A DNA stretch of 64,000 nt. Origin: Lepisosteus oculatus (taxonomy: Eukaryota > Chordata > Actinopteri > Semionotiformes > Lepisosteidae). Below are positions 36,001-46,735 of the stretch, piece by piece. A program made the position numbers and the translations under genes. The notes beneath the pieces are model-generated. The model searched no databases, was not told the origin of the DNA, and saw nothing but the letters and a program-made list of their open reading frames with translations. Within the stretch, counting starts at the first letter, position 1; every line of letters starts with the position of its first letter. Where the stretch lies: the NCBI RefSeq assembly GCF_040954835.1, contig NC_090712.1, positions 9,309,284-9,373,283 of the forward strand, written 5' to 3'.

Positions 36001-39000
36001 GCCTTTTGTTCTTCACTTTGATGTGCAGGGCTTGACATTTCGGTTGAGGCAGGAGGTCATCTTTTTCACCACTGTCTTGTTTGTGAGGGTGGTAATGGGT
36101 GAGTGTTGGGTTAGAAATGGGCATACCTTGATTTCATCCATTTAGGCTTTAGTAATATAGTGTTCAGGAACCATTTTGTGCTTCTACATTTTGAAGCTCA
36201 TTAACATTTTACATTGCTAACTTTTTGAAGTAACTGCCTTCAGTGTATTTTGTCATATATGAAATTTTGACAACAAATCAGCATGAGGCGGGTAGTACTA
36301 CAAGCATTTTTGTGTCATTGGTGAAAGGAAAGCTTGTTAGGATACATTTGTTAGAGGATAAATGGCAGCATGCTGTGGGATTACAAAGCCAGATTTCAGT
36401 GACACTGCAAAAGCCCTCTAATGTTGTGCTAAGAGCTGCTGGAAGTGCTGTTGCCAGGCGCCTTTTGTAGAGTTTTGTAGATATCTGTTCCATGTTTTTT
36501 AAGCTAACATAATAAGTTAGAAAATATAAGTTTGCTTACTTAAAAATGAATGTCCAGAGGTTTCTGTAATTATATTTTTGAGTTTTATTATTACCAAGAG
36601 ATGTTTTTTCACAAACTTATTTTTTTCTTCATATTTTTATCATTGGTACAGCCACACACATAGTTGTCTAGTTCTGTCAATATGAATAGAATGGAATGCA
36701 TCATTGTCTCTGCACCACACAGGTGGTAAAAAGTGCTTCATCTTGGTATTAATATACTATATTATTTTACATATTTATCCATTCTTATTAGTGGGTGGTG
36801 TATGTTTATACTTTAAAACTATAAAACAATCAAAGCCATGAAGCATATAAGCACTAAAGACGTTGTCACTGTGAACAAAGCCATTGTTTCAGTTATTATA
36901 GATAGTTGCAGACTGCTGCATATTGTAAGGTTAACTGGAAAGGCAACAGTTAATTTAGTAAGTAAGATAAAAAATATTAGCTCACACCAAATTCTGGCAA
37001 ACCTGGCTTATGGACTTCCTTACAATGTGCTGGTTGCCTTTGAAGAATTGTTAACTTTTTTTAGAGTTGGCTATTTTGAATGTCTTCTTTTCAAATGTGT
37101 CTTTTTTAAATTCTGCACACGCTTCCTTGAAGGTTCACATCATTAAATGCAAGTGCTTTGTTCCCAGATTTGCACCAAAGGCCTTGTTGACATGCTCATG
37201 AACAGCTTTTGCCTCATGCTTCTGGAATAGTGTAGTTCACCTCAGAGGATCTTGGAACTGAAATAGGTTTTTCTACAGAAGTGAAGAAGTTTTTTTCTTC
37301 ATCTTTTCATTTGTGTATGCTGCATTCTCCTTAGATGAACATTAGTGCCTGCCTTCTTTTTTCTAATAGACATGAAAAAAGCAGTACAAACATGTTTGGT
37401 AATAAACTCCCGCTGTGATATGAGTATGAGATCTGGTGCCCATATGCTTTGATGCTGTGCTTTTGGCTCCATGGTTTCTAGTTTTCTTTCCTCAGGGTAG
37501 TTGAGATTTGACTTCCTCCTATTAAAATTGATGTTGTATGGTAATATGAGATGAAGGCCAGATGAACCATACTGTGAAGAATAAATAACTCAAGCCTATT
37601 GGAGGGATGGATCAACCCCTAGGTGTTAGGTGACCCTGTTTTGTAAAAGAATGAGCACTAAAATAAGTATATTAGTTAAGAATGCAAATCCATCCAGTTA
37701 TTGGCTACTTCTCCTGATATTTAAAAATTGTGAAAAGCTTTTTAAAGGATCATCTAGAATTTTATTTTTCCAGCACACTAGTATTTGATCCACAGAATGT
37801 AACAGAGCTAACTGCCTGTTTCCCAGCTCTAGAAGATGAGATGTTGGCCTTACAATCCAATTTTTCTACAGCATTGTCTTAAAATCATCTCATTGTTCTC
37901 TTTCTTCAGGTTTCCTAATTAGCTGTATGATTTTGTTGTAAAACATGAGATGGCGACGAACAGACTCTTCAACTGGCGTTCTTTGTCCTATGTATAAGAC
38001 AAAATTAAATTCTCCATTCTTACTTTCCTATTGCATATGTTCATTGAGGCAGTGCAGTGTGATTATAGATTAGTCATAAGAATCCTGTATGTTCTGTTAC
38101 TGATTCAAATTAGGACCCTATTTTTAAAGTAAACATTTAATTTCTTATTCTTAGAAACTGGACATGAAATTAACTAAATGTTCTGGAAGGAACAACTCCT
38201 CCACAGAGTTTTTGTTTCTGGAAGAAGGCCAATATGTACCTACAGTATGTATTTCTGAACTTTGTATTGATCTTGATCTTTTTTTTTCTATCTCTGATCC
38301 CTCAGCAGGTTACAAGTGTTTTTTAAGCCTGGATGCTCACCTGGCTAGGATTTCTGATTAACACTTTTTTATTTGTTTTTTACATTTAGCTGAGAGCTAT
38401 GGGAGTCCAGTCAGACTAATCCCACCCTACCGACTGTGGGATTACTGCCATCAGTCCCAGAGCTGAGGAGCCAGTGAAGAAGCCCTCTTGAACTCTTTTC
38501 CTTTTTTTTTTTCTCCCCCAGGATGGGTCGTTGGAGAAGCTGAGCTCATCTGAGTTTGTGGCATTGTCGCAGGCTGTGGAGAGGTTCGTGCAGGAGACAG
38601 AGGAGCTCTGTGGCAGGAGGAGTATGTCCCTCAGGGGGGCGCTGCAAAGCCAAGCCAACCGCTTTGTCAATCGGTTCCACGAGGAGCGCAAAACCAAGCT
38701 GAGGTACTCGCTGTCAACGTCTAGAAGTGTGGTTTTGGCAGCGCTTAGTACCTGGAAGCACAAGCCATCAGTTCAGTTCTGTACATTATTGTACTTGCTT
38801 ACTTCCTCTGTTGTCCCATATGGGAAAGTTTCATTGAAGGCAGGTAAAAGACAACACAATACATTTTACACAAGATGAACGCCTTAACAAATAAGAAACA
38901 TATTGTACATACATGCATAAGATCAGAATAACAGATGAGCATCTAAAGTAATCTTCACCAATTAGAATAAAACAAAAAATTGGGTCATCAGGATGTGAGA

Positions 39001-42000
39001 GAAGATTTGTGCATGACGAAACAATATCTAAAGTAAAATATTCAATCGGTTGCTCAGATTAAGCAGGTTAATAGCCATAAAAATAAAGGATAACTTAGTT
39101 CTGTTGTGCTTAAATCTCTGTACTCTTAATTGACGACCGGAATAAAAGGAGCTCACAATCACTAGGCAAAGGGTGGTCATGAAAGTCAGTGATTATATTG
39201 GCCTTCCGAACTGTTTGTTTGATATAGATGTCTGTCAGCTGTCGCTGCTGTGCACAGTTAATTTTGCAGCTACCTTCACTATCCCACTCTGTCTGTTTTA
39301 TAGGCTTTCTCTATAATGAAGAATGAATCTTACCTCCACTCAAGTCCCTGCATCCAAACTTTTTTATGTGACAACTGCATGGGGCTGATCCGGCTGAAAA
39401 GCAGCCTTATGGGAGCCTGTCTCTCCTCCACAGATCATTGGTTTAATGTTCTCTATTTTCTTGCCTGCAGTCTTCTGCTTGATAATGAAAGGTGGAAGCA
39501 GGCTGAAGTTCCTGCAGAGTTTCAGGATCTGGTTAACTCCATTGCAGATGGACGGATAACATTACCAGATAAGAAACAAACTGGTATGGTATTTTTAAGA
39601 CTTTCATGCATACAGTATGTGCATGGACACTCCAGTTGTAGATGTGAAATGAAACTGTCTTGCCTGTCTTTTAAACAATTATATGTGAGGTGTTAATGTT
39701 GATCTAAAAAAGAATGGACATAGACACAATATCCTTGGAATTCTCAAATTCCATGCATTGACTACACTGTCCATTGGTTAATCCTAAACCTGAGATTGCA
39801 CCAATAGCAGGTATTTCATTTTTCCAATTAAATAATCTTATGTATCTCATTATAAAAACTATGAGTGATGGGGCTGCTTTATTCCAAGACATTGAGCTAA
39901 GAAAAACATGACTATAGATCTCATTATTATCTCAACACTAATTTAGAGGGCTGTTCAGCACTTTTATATCCCCTATGTGTTATCACACGGTCGGATTTGC
40001 TCTTCACCCCAGTAGTTCTGTAAAATGAACGTTAGGGAAAATTTTATGTGCTTTTCTTATCTCTAAAAAGCTTACTATTTATTGACTTTAGTTAATGCAT
40101 GGAAGGCCGGAATATTGTTTAGTCTGTCGCTTTGCATGTTTTGTTTGGTAATCAGGTCACAACCACCGGCAATAACTTTCTTTTTGTCACAGGTGCAGAG
40201 GAGCGGAAACCAAGTGATTACTTAAGTGTTGATGGCCAGAAGTATCCCGTTGTTGGGCAAGTCTTACCTGTCTTGTTTAGTTAAATTGCAAATATAAATG
40301 ATTTAACTTTCGTTCATTTTGTATACTGCATCTTTAATTTGTTTTTAAAAAGTAGTGTATATAAAAGATGAACCACTATTTGGTCTGGGTTTGCTGTTGT
40401 CAGCTCCTTCCTCTCGCTCACGCAAAGCTAGTCGGCTTGACTACATGCTTTATCTACTAATGAGTTGCTTTTCTTTCAATGGGCAGGACTGTGTTACTGT
40501 TGATAAGAATTTTCCTCGAATACTGCCAGTGTGTGAATGACATACCCTCCATTACTACAGACATGCTCATTCGCCTGTCAGATTTACTAAAGGTTCGTTG
40601 AAAGAATTAAGTTATGTTTTTATGTTTTACTGTGTGAAATCATTGCAGAGCACAGTGACGGAACTCGTTTTAGTTGAGCTCTTTATATTAGTATGTGTAC
40701 CTTGAGTGTCATTGAACTAAATTTTAATAACATCGAATTTTCATTTTACTGAAGTAGATAATATACTTTGAAAATCTGCAGATGTATCCAATCATATAAC
40801 GCATCAATTTTAACATCTTTAAATGAGATGGTTACCTAAAGTACTGATACATAATCCTTTTTTTTGTGTGCTTTTTTTCCAGCATTTCAACTCCCGGTGC
40901 TGCCAGTTGGTTCTAGGGGCAGGGGCTTTACAGGTGGTGGGTTTGAAGACAATAACCACAAAAAACCTGGGTAAGGTTTGGCAGTCTTGAACAACAAAAG
41001 TGTAAAGGATGCTGTTCATATCTGTTATTGCTAAAGTTTCTGATTATGGATCCCTTTACAACTGATGTCAGTTTCTTGCCTGTAGAAATCTAGTATTAGA
41101 TGTTTGTAGCTTGTTTACTTTTTAACAGTGCAGAAGTCATTGCTCTTCTGAACAAGCTGCTGCTGTGCAATGTCCCTTAGTCTGCCAGAGAGTTATCTCT
41201 AATTCAAAACCATTTTCAGTTCACATGTTCACAGCTGAAAACAAAACACCATATTTACAGATGTTTTCAGGGAGCAAAATAATTAAAAATCCCCTTCATC
41301 ACTGCTGACTGTCTGGAACTAATGTGAGGTAGCTTTCGGACAGTGCACAAGGTAAAGTGTAACCTCAAGATAGAGCCTCGTATTTTTACTGATTTGGTCT
41401 TTGTAAGCTCTAAGGAGATCTGCACTATCATTTAAGTGCAAGACAGGTAGCTGTTTTAATTTATGAGCACCCATACTGACATGTTTCTAATTCTTTTTCT
41501 CTAGCTCTTGCATCCCGCTGTTTGCAGCTAATTGTACACTACATTCCCATCATCAGGGCTCATTTTGAAGCCAGGCTGCAGCCCAAACAGTACAGTATTC
41601 TCAGGCACTTTGACCACATCACCAAGGTGAGGTGCAGCACAATTGCTGATGTGTTCTATACTCATCATCTTTAAGATGAAGAACATTTATTTCTAATGGT
41701 CAGTTTTCATCGTTTTTTGTATAAACCAAGAGAACATATTTCTTAAGATCTCTGTGGATAAAGAATATTTCAAAGTGTGTTCTTGGTTGCTTTGAACACA
41801 AAGCATATGCTTTGTTTGATTCACTTAAATTGTTCATGCTAGTTTTTTTCACCTCTAATATCCATTTCCAGCAATCAACACAAAGTAAATTCTAGTGTGG
41901 TGGCAATTATGAGAATGCATGCAATTGTACTACAAAAGAATGTCTGCTGACTGTTTAATTTAACTTAGTTTTGTGATCACAAAATTAGAATGGATATGTT

Positions 42001-43127
42001 GATTTTGGGATTTTCAAATGCTTATATTCCTGACCTTCATTATGCATTTCTTTTGTTGGGAAAGAAGAATCTAAATCTCATTTTGCTTGTAACTGTAAAT
42101 GTGACCTTATTCTAAATGCTTTGTTGTTTTTTTTTCCTGTTACAGGATTATAATGACCATATAGCTGAAATTTCAGCAAAACTTGTAGCAATCATGGATA
42201 GCCTGTTTGAAAAAGTTCTGTCCAAGGTAAGAAGGTATTCCTGTACCTTTTACAATTTTAGCAGATATTTAGATGTTGGTAGTATTTACACAAAGATTGT
42301 GTAAATTGAGGAAAAAAACAGCTAAAGCTTGTAAGTTCACATTTAAAAGTAGTTTAAAAGCATATGTGTAGTGGTTCTGTTCAAGTGGACTGTAAAATAA
42401 CGCAAGTTTTCTTTAATTCCTCCCAGTATGAAGTTAAGGCCCCAATGCCTTCAACCTGTTTCCGAAATGTGTGTAAACAGATGGCCAAAATGCATGAAGC
42501 TATATATGACCTTCTACCTGAAGAACAAACACAGGTGGGGCAGATGACTTTCTGGAACAAGATTTTTTTTTCGCTGATTAAAATGTTTGTGGTATTGAAA
42601 GAGACATAATTGGAAAAAAAAATTGTGGACATAAGCATGTTTTGTTAAAATATGATGTCCGTTTTCACTTTTCTGATGTGAAACAAGGATATTGGTAAAG
42701 GGAATTGATTGTGATCTTTTTTTTTTAAGATGTTGTTCTTGAGGATAAATGCAAGCTTTAAACTCCATCTGAAGAGGCAGCTAGCACGGATCAATGTAGT
42801 AAATGATGGAGGACCTCAACATGGGTATGTGAATCCCATTATTTTTCTATGCTTTCCACGTGTCAAAACCTGTTATCGACCAATTGCCATTATTCATGTT
42901 TCCTTAAATTAGGACAACCAAACTGAGAAAATATTTGTACTTCTATTGATGAAGTTAATACGAGCAGCCATCTTGCCAGTGTGTGGTTTTATGAACGAAA
43001 CTGTTTTTTCCCCTCCTGCAGGCTGGTTATGGTAGATATAGCTTTCTACACTGGGAATGTCCAAGCACTGAAGACACTTGAAAACCTAGACTTAAACATG
43101 GCAGAGATATGGGAACAAAAGAGGTGA
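29917..43127 (+). CDS. vps54: VPS54, GARP tethering complex subunit, complete, 22 coding exons
   Basis: Exons join in frame to 980 residues (human has 977), and every junction agrees with the human protein as I recall it. VPS54 with VPS51, VPS52 and VPS53 forms GARP, which tethers endosome-derived carriers at the trans-Golgi network. The first residues MASSHSSSPVP fix the start. The N-terminal part (about 170-470) contains coiled-coil-like helices, including LSHYLDVVEVNIAHQISLRS. Residues 470-583 are a Ser/Glu-rich linker. The rest is the helical C-terminal half with DKVLSK-type repeats and the endosome-binding terminal helix NMAEIWEQKR. The leucine changed in the wobbler mouse (L967Q) is intact as L970 (43092-43094). 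Twenty introns are GT-AG. The intron at 40257-40486 starts with GC. Confidence 0.97.
30424..30665 (+). CDS. vps54: vps54 coding exon 2
   Basis: Residues 47-127 with the highly conserved DQHRWTVYNSKVNLPAALND and KRESDFFTKTWGLDF. The first residues after the junction (GVRSVCDG) differ from human. Donor CAG|GTATTC, phase 0. Confidence 0.96.
31013..31097 (+). CDS. vps54: vps54 coding exon 3
   Basis: Residues 128-155 plus one base: REKIHEKCKNICPTKDE then a poorly conserved tail (LGAVSNLTNNH). Donor ATG|GTATGA, phase 1; the next intron is only 128 bases. Confidence 0.93.
31226..31260 (+). CDS. vps54: vps54 coding exon 4, 35-bp microexon
   Basis: A very short exon encoding DKSRTDLEQVPK (residues 156-167). 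Acceptor TTTTTTTACAG, donor AAG|GTAAGA. Its 35-base length makes it easy to miss in automated annotation. Confidence 0.94.
31373..31504 (+). CDS. vps54: vps54 coding exon 5
   Basis: Residues 168-211, IFLKPDFALDDPSTF through SRLLQEK, with the conserved LPWSHF. Acceptor ACTCGACAG is weak in pyrimidines; donor AAG|GTGAAC, phase 0. Confidence 0.95.
31876..32261 (+). CDS. vps54: vps54 coding exon 6
   Basis: Largest exon of the gene, residues 212-339 plus two bases. It runs LSHYLDVVEVNIAHQ, then AFFHAMTSQHELQDYLRK, to ELQGIHSF. Predicted helical and coiled-coil, probably in the GARP-assembly half. Donor CAG|GTTGGT. Confidence 0.97.
33200..33326 (+). CDS. vps54: vps54 coding exon 7
   Basis: Residues 340-382, RHLGSQLCELEKLIDKMM through EGQVLEK. 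Acceptor ATGCTACAG, donor AAG|GTATGA, phase 0. Confidence 0.95.
33522..33629 (+). CDS. vps54: vps54 coding exon 8
   Basis: Residues 383-418, DRLESLVFGLLRQRKLDFLE to AKNTVKQ. Acceptor CCTTTAAAG, donor CAG|GTGGGT, phase 0. Confidence 0.95.
34166..34221 (+). CDS. vps54: vps54 coding exon 9
   Basis: 56-base exon for residues 419-436 plus two bases, CVVSTVSQIEEIDTEVVV. Donor AAA|GTGAGT. Confidence 0.94.
34664..34760 (+). CDS. vps54: vps54 coding exon 10
   Basis: Residues 437-469, LADQMRLMTFPQWFELLKYI to FLKRIK. Acceptor ATTTAAAAG, donor AAG|GTAGGG. Confidence 0.95.
34854..35194 (+). CDS. vps54: vps54 coding exon 11, variable linker
   Basis: Residues 470-582 plus two bases. It carries the low-conservation linker with SEQECTTESSSSREKTSSS, very similar to the human Ser/Thr-rich stretch. 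Internal blocks EVAYLTYEGRFISDAF are conserved. Donor ACC|GTACGT. Confidence 0.95.
35416..35545 (+). repeat. SINE head fragment in vps54 intron
   Basis: GGCAGCACAGTGACATAGTA and GTTAGTGCTTC, followed by TCACAGCAGGGAGGTCTTGG and GTTCCCTTCC, is the tRNA-like head of a fish SINE. The CAGTTCTCCCCTTGTTTGTG body follows. It appears to be the same family whose 3' half lies at 2408-2553. Confidence 0.65.
35841..35970 (+). CDS. vps54: vps54 coding exon 12
   Basis: Residues 583-626, VNEDMMLTDLELGRVANNIQ to KFLMARAK. Acceptor TTTTTTCAAG, donor AAG|GTGAGC. Confidence 0.96.
35971..38521 (+). other. vps54 longest intron between coding exons
   Basis: 2.55 kb of AT-rich sequence. A 102-codon open frame at 36838-37146 has no splice support or recognised domain. 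Nothing else is recognised. Confidence 0.5.
38522..38703 (+). CDS. vps54: vps54 coding exon 13
   Basis: Residues 627-686 plus two bases, DGSLEKLSSSEFVALSQAVE through RFHEERKTKL. Acceptor TCTCCCCCAG, donor GAG|GTACTC. Confidence 0.96.
39471..39583 (+). CDS. vps54: vps54 coding exon 14
   Basis: Residues 687-724 plus one base, SLLLDNERWKQAEVPAEFQD to LPDKKQT. Acceptor CTTGCCTGCAG, donor CTG|GTATGG. Confidence 0.96.
40193..40256 (+). CDS. vps54: vps54 coding exon 15 with GC donor
   Basis: Residues 725-745 plus two bases, GAEERKPSDYLSVDGQKYPV. The frame and the human protein (VVGTVLLLIR) require the exon to end at TTGG, followed by GCAAGT. The intron therefore begins with GC rather than GT. Confidence 0.9.
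40487..40592 (+). CDS. vps54: vps54 coding exon 16
   Basis: Residues 746-781, GTVLLLIRIFLEYCQCVNDI to RLSDLLK. Acceptor AATGGGCAG, donor AAG|GTTCGT. Confidence 0.96.
40883..40970 (+). CDS. vps54: vps54 coding exon 17
   Basis: Residues 782-810 plus one base, HFNSRCCQLVLGAGALQVVG to TTKNL. Acceptor TTTTTTTCCAG, donor TGG|GTAAGG. Confidence 0.96.
41505..41626 (+). CDS. vps54: vps54 coding exon 18
   Basis: Residues 811-851, ALASRCLQLIVHYIPIIRAH to RHFDHITK. Acceptor TTTCTCTAG, donor AAG|GTGAGG. Confidence 0.96.
42146..42226 (+). CDS. vps54: vps54 coding exon 19
   Basis: Residues 852-878, DYNDHIAEISAKLVAIMDSL to EKVLSK, phase 0 on both sides. It begins the C-terminal domain of the GARP subunit. 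Confidence 0.96.
42427..42534 (+). CDS. vps54: vps54 coding exon 20
   Basis: Residues 879-914, YEVKAPMPSTCFRNVCKQMA to LLPEEQTQ. Acceptor CCTCCCAG, donor CAG|GTGGGG, phase 0. Confidence 0.96.
42730..42824 (+). CDS. vps54: vps54 coding exon 21
   Basis: Residues 915-945 plus two bases, MLFLRINASFKLHLKRQLAR to NDGGPQH. The ATG at its start is internal. Donor GG|GTATGT. Confidence 0.96.
43022..43127 (+). CDS. vps54: vps54 last coding exon
   Basis: Residues 946-980 and TGA. It contains AFYTGNVQALKTLENLDLNM and AEIWEQKR, the terminal helices of the endosome-binding domain. The codon for the wobbler-equivalent leucine is TTA at 43092-43094. Confidence 0.97.
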
Positions 43128-45010
43128 TGGTGATCAGGTGGAAGAGTGAAACTTGCTCTTTGCATGTCAGGATGTACTTTTAATCTCATGACCTTTGTGT
43201 CCTGCAACTGGATTCCCAGCCAAGAGCCCTGCTGTAGCTGAGCCTGTTCGAGAAGGCTGATGGTGCAGTGACAGGGGCAGTGCTCCACGGTCACAATGGG
43301 AACTAAGCTATCCTGTGACGTGTTAAGACTCTTTAGAAAGACTCAGGTTTCTCTGGTCCAAATCCATGCTTGGATATGGCTGTGACATGGCTGAGGATGT
43401 GCTGAAGAGCTGTCATTAAGAAAATGACACTGTGCATCTGTACTGCTGTGACTTTATCTCATGTGCAACTGACTCAAAACAAAATTGTGGTACAATTTCT
43501 AACAGAAGCTTTTAAATCCTACAATATGACTATAGTAAAATGATTATCTCATAACTTATTTTTTTACAGACCTTTCTAAAATCTTACTTTTAGATTTTGT
43601 TGCATTTAAGATGTATGCGTTTAACTGAGCAAAGTTAAAAACGGACAAGGTGACAGACACCTGAAATGGTTACTTATGTGCACATGTAAAATAACCTGAT
43701 GTAAATGTAAAAATTGTTAAATGAAACTCTTATATGAAATTTGTATAAATACTAGAGTTTATTTGAAGATTTTCTGTGATAATTTGGTCATGTACCTTCT
43801 GGTTTGGCAGAAGGACTTTTATTTGCAGTATCTGCTTATTTAGTAGACATTTTAAAGGATGGAGTTTTAAGTGTAATTTCTGCTTGCCTTTGTCTGCCCC
43901 TCTTTATACTCTGACATTGCATTGGAGCAGCTGTAAATACTTAGATCCTCAAACCAAATCAAATACACATCCTTTAAAATCCACTCCTGTAGCCAAATTT
44001 CTAACCTACCGTATACTGTACATGGCCCAGGTATATTTTCATTGACACTTGTGACCTTAATATCTGGTATATCTGTCCCACTTTTTTTAGGTGGGTGTTT
44101 GAAATTGTCTAGTAGGTAAAAATGATTTTTAAATTTTAAGATGTATGGAATATAGCATATGACCAAAAGCCCTCACCTCAGAAAAAGCTGTCCCAGTGGA
44201 TCATTGCATAGTGTCTGAAGTACAATCAGTGCAGTCTACAACACGAACAGACCTGTAACAGTGAAAAGGCCAGACAGCAAAGACCTGTCTGGCCTCCAGT
44301 GGAGAACAGATACTGGTGCCTTGCTGTTGTGGGATAGTACCACTTCCAACATCACTGGCCATGCAGTTAACCACTGTCACTAAGCCCCAGAGACAACAGG
44401 ACATTTCTACAAAAATCATAGCCTCATTTGTTGTACTTATAAAAGCTCATGTGGCATGCTAACTGTATAAGTACAGATGCAAACTTGTATCAATGGTTCC
44501 ATGTTTTGACTAGTACCAAAAGATGGATATACAATAGGAGAGGGTAAATCATTAGGTGAAATACAGACCTTTGCACATCTGTTTACTCTCCCATTTCCTT
44601 TGGTCATATGTGTATGTTAGTGTAGTGAAATACGAGTTCCCCCTGAAACAAGTATCACCTAGGTTTAAGAATACTGTCATTCTGAATAATGAAGTTGGTA
44701 TTAGACAAAAGAATGTCATTCCTCATCGTGTATGAGGGGTTTTATATTATCTTTGAGTGACAGTGCTGTTTAATTAATCAATCATTGCTAAATATAAAGT
44801 GCCTACTTTTAAGTAAATATCAAAGACTATATTGACTTCTTCCAACAGTATATTTCCTGTCTGAGTGCCTAACAGTTTGCCCTGTAGTATGGAATGATCC
44901 CTAATTGCTGCACTGGCAGGTACGAAACCTTTTAACAGCATGCCTGAGTTTTAACTGTCCTGAAACCCAACAACTTTCTAAATAAAACATGGAATTACCT
45001 TGTTCCTGTT
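43128..45010 (+). other. vps54: vps54 3' UTR, predicted
   Basis: AT-rich trailer after the stop. The first good AATAAA is at 44981-44986, followed by a T/GT-rich stretch (TTGTTCCTGTTTTG). This would give a 1.9-kb UTR. Further AATAAA-like signals at about 45174, 45312 and 45358 could serve instead. Confidence 0.5.
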
Positions 45011-45016
45011 TTGTAT
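44981..45016 (+). terminator. Candidate vps54 poly(A) signal
   Basis: AATAAA with TTGTTCCTGTTTTGT about 14 bases downstream. It is the first canonical hexamer after the vps54 stop. Confidence 0.45.
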
Positions 45017-45660
45017 CTTAAAGAAATTTGTCTTTTACATGTTTTGCGTGGAAGTAAACTGCTGACTTGGATGAAGGTAAAAATACAAGCATCATCGTAA
45101 CTTATTTTTAATGGAACAGAGGGGAGGTCTTGAACACAAATAGAAGTTCATTTTCAATTCAAATTTTAACCACTAAATAAATGAGTACCATGCCCAGTGA
45201 TTAGAGTGTTTTGTGCAAGGAGCATATTCAGTTATTCCCACATTTTAGCAACAGGGTTATAAAGAATATCTGGATTTATCTTTCCTATACGGTTTTGTGT
45301 TGATTTCCATAATAAAATCATACCTATTCAAAGCTAAAAACAGTTTTTATAACATGCAATAAATTCTAAGAAATTAATCCTGCAAAGTAATGTTATGCAT
45401 AGCACCCTTTTGCATTTGCAATTTTTAGAATTTGCATATCCTGAAGTGTAGGCTATTTCAAAACCCAAAACTACTGCAACTGAGAGCTCTGTATGTTAGT
45501 GTTTTTGAGCACTGCTTTACTTCTCTGGTACCAAATATCACATGCTTGGACCTCTGACCTGGATGTTTTTCTTGACTTCTGAAACTTGAGCATTTAGGTT
45601 CATGTTTGTCTCGCATGTTCTGACAATTAGGAAACAATTTATGCCAGATTACCCAGTCTT

Positions 45661-45690
45661 GGAATCAGTACCTTTTTTGGTACTGATTCC
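45661..45690. repeat. Perfect 12-bp hairpin with T6 loop
   Basis: GGAATCAGTACC and GGTACTGATTCC are exact reverse complements separated by TTTTTT. It lies between the convergent 3' ends of vps54 and ugp2. No further function can be read. Confidence 0.8.
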
Positions 45691-46284
45691 TTAAAAGATT
45701 TTTTTAAATCATGTTAAAAGTTAAGATACATCCTCTTAAGCCACTGCCCAGTTAGTTGTGCAAAGTGGGTGTAATGGTCATTTAAATAGATCTACACGTA
45801 CCAACAGGAAAAGGAAAATCTGATATCAAAAGAAAAACACCTGGTTAATTGTGAAATTTGATCTTGTTGACTTATTCTCAAAAATACTGCTTTGCAAAAT
45901 TCAAAACCAAGTGATTAGGGATGACAATTAAAAAAAAAACGAATATAGGTGCTTCTTTGCTAGAAGAGCTTGGCAAAATGTGTTTTTTGTTGAATGCATA
46001 GTTACATTAAAATGTTTCAGGTATGCACAGTAACTAATATTTTGATTTTATCTCATTCCTACATTCCCATTTCATTTAAAAGTGCAAATAGATCCAGTAC
46101 AATTATGGTAAGGTATTACTTTTACCTTTCTGTGTTTAGAGATGTTTTACTTTGCCTACAGCTGGGTGAATTTAAGTAATCTAGTTCCCTTGCACAGCTC
46201 CCTAAACATTTTCCAAGTAATAAGCTTTTCAATTGTTTCCCTTTAACCACAACACCAGCCATGGCAGCTGAAATTTAAAGAAAC

Positions 46285-46560
46285 TTGCAAATCAATGCCA
46301 TGCATCTACAAAAAAACCAGAATATGCAAATAAACAGTTTCATAACCTGTTTAGAAAAAGAAATGGCTGTGAATGTTTTTGCTCCTCCAAATTTCACCAC
46401 ATCTCATACAGCAACACCTCAGCAAGACAAAGTCAAAGATGACTCGCAAGAGTGCAAGTATCTGTGCCCTGAAGAATTCCGCATGACTCCACAGCAAATT
46501 GCAGCTCAGAAAATTCTAGTTCATTTGAACAAACTCGATAGTTCAAAGAAATGGTTTTGA
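46285..46560 (+). CDS. Unidentified 91-codon ORF between vps54 and ugp2
   Basis: An uninterrupted frame of 91 codons ends in TGA and is followed 8 bases later by AATAAA (46568-46573). The product is hydrophilic, rich in Gln, Lys and Asp, with no signal peptide or membrane segment. The second half, including ECKYLCPEEFRMTPQQIAAQ and ending KKWF, looks more like real protein than the usual chance frames here. A possible splice acceptor (CATAACCTGTTTAG) lies just before codons KEMAVNV, so the real coding part may start near 46357 as a last exon. I do not recognise the family. It could be a nested gene, an alternative exon, a processed pseudogene or chance. Confidence 0.35.
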   Translation: MQINAMHLQKNQNMQINSFITCLEKEMAVNVFAPPNFTTSHTATPQQDKVKDDSQECKYLCPEEFRMTPQQIAAQKILVHLNKLDSSKKWF

Positions 46561-46729
46561 AATTCTGAATAAATAACCTCTGCAAATCATAAATTGCTAA
46601 ACATTTTAACCAATACAGTTTGGATTATGTTAATCCCTATTACAGTATTTAATTTATAGGTGTACAACTTGCAATATCTTTACCCTTAAAAAAAAAAGAG
46701 AGAAAGCATATTTTGTTTTCATATTGCAC

Positions 46730-46735
46730 TTTAAT
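46730..46735 (-). terminator. Candidate ugp2 poly(A) signal
   Basis: TTTAAT on the plus strand reads ATTAAA on the minus strand, 324 bases past the ugp2 stop, with a T-rich stretch downstream (CTTTCTCTCTTTTTTTTT on the minus strand). A second ATTAAA lies at 46648-46653. No minus-strand AATAAA was seen nearby. Confidence 0.4.

Noticed and set aside
36838..37146. 102-codon open frame in the longest vps54 intron
   Set aside because: Hydrophobic low-information sequence without splice signals; no family recognised.
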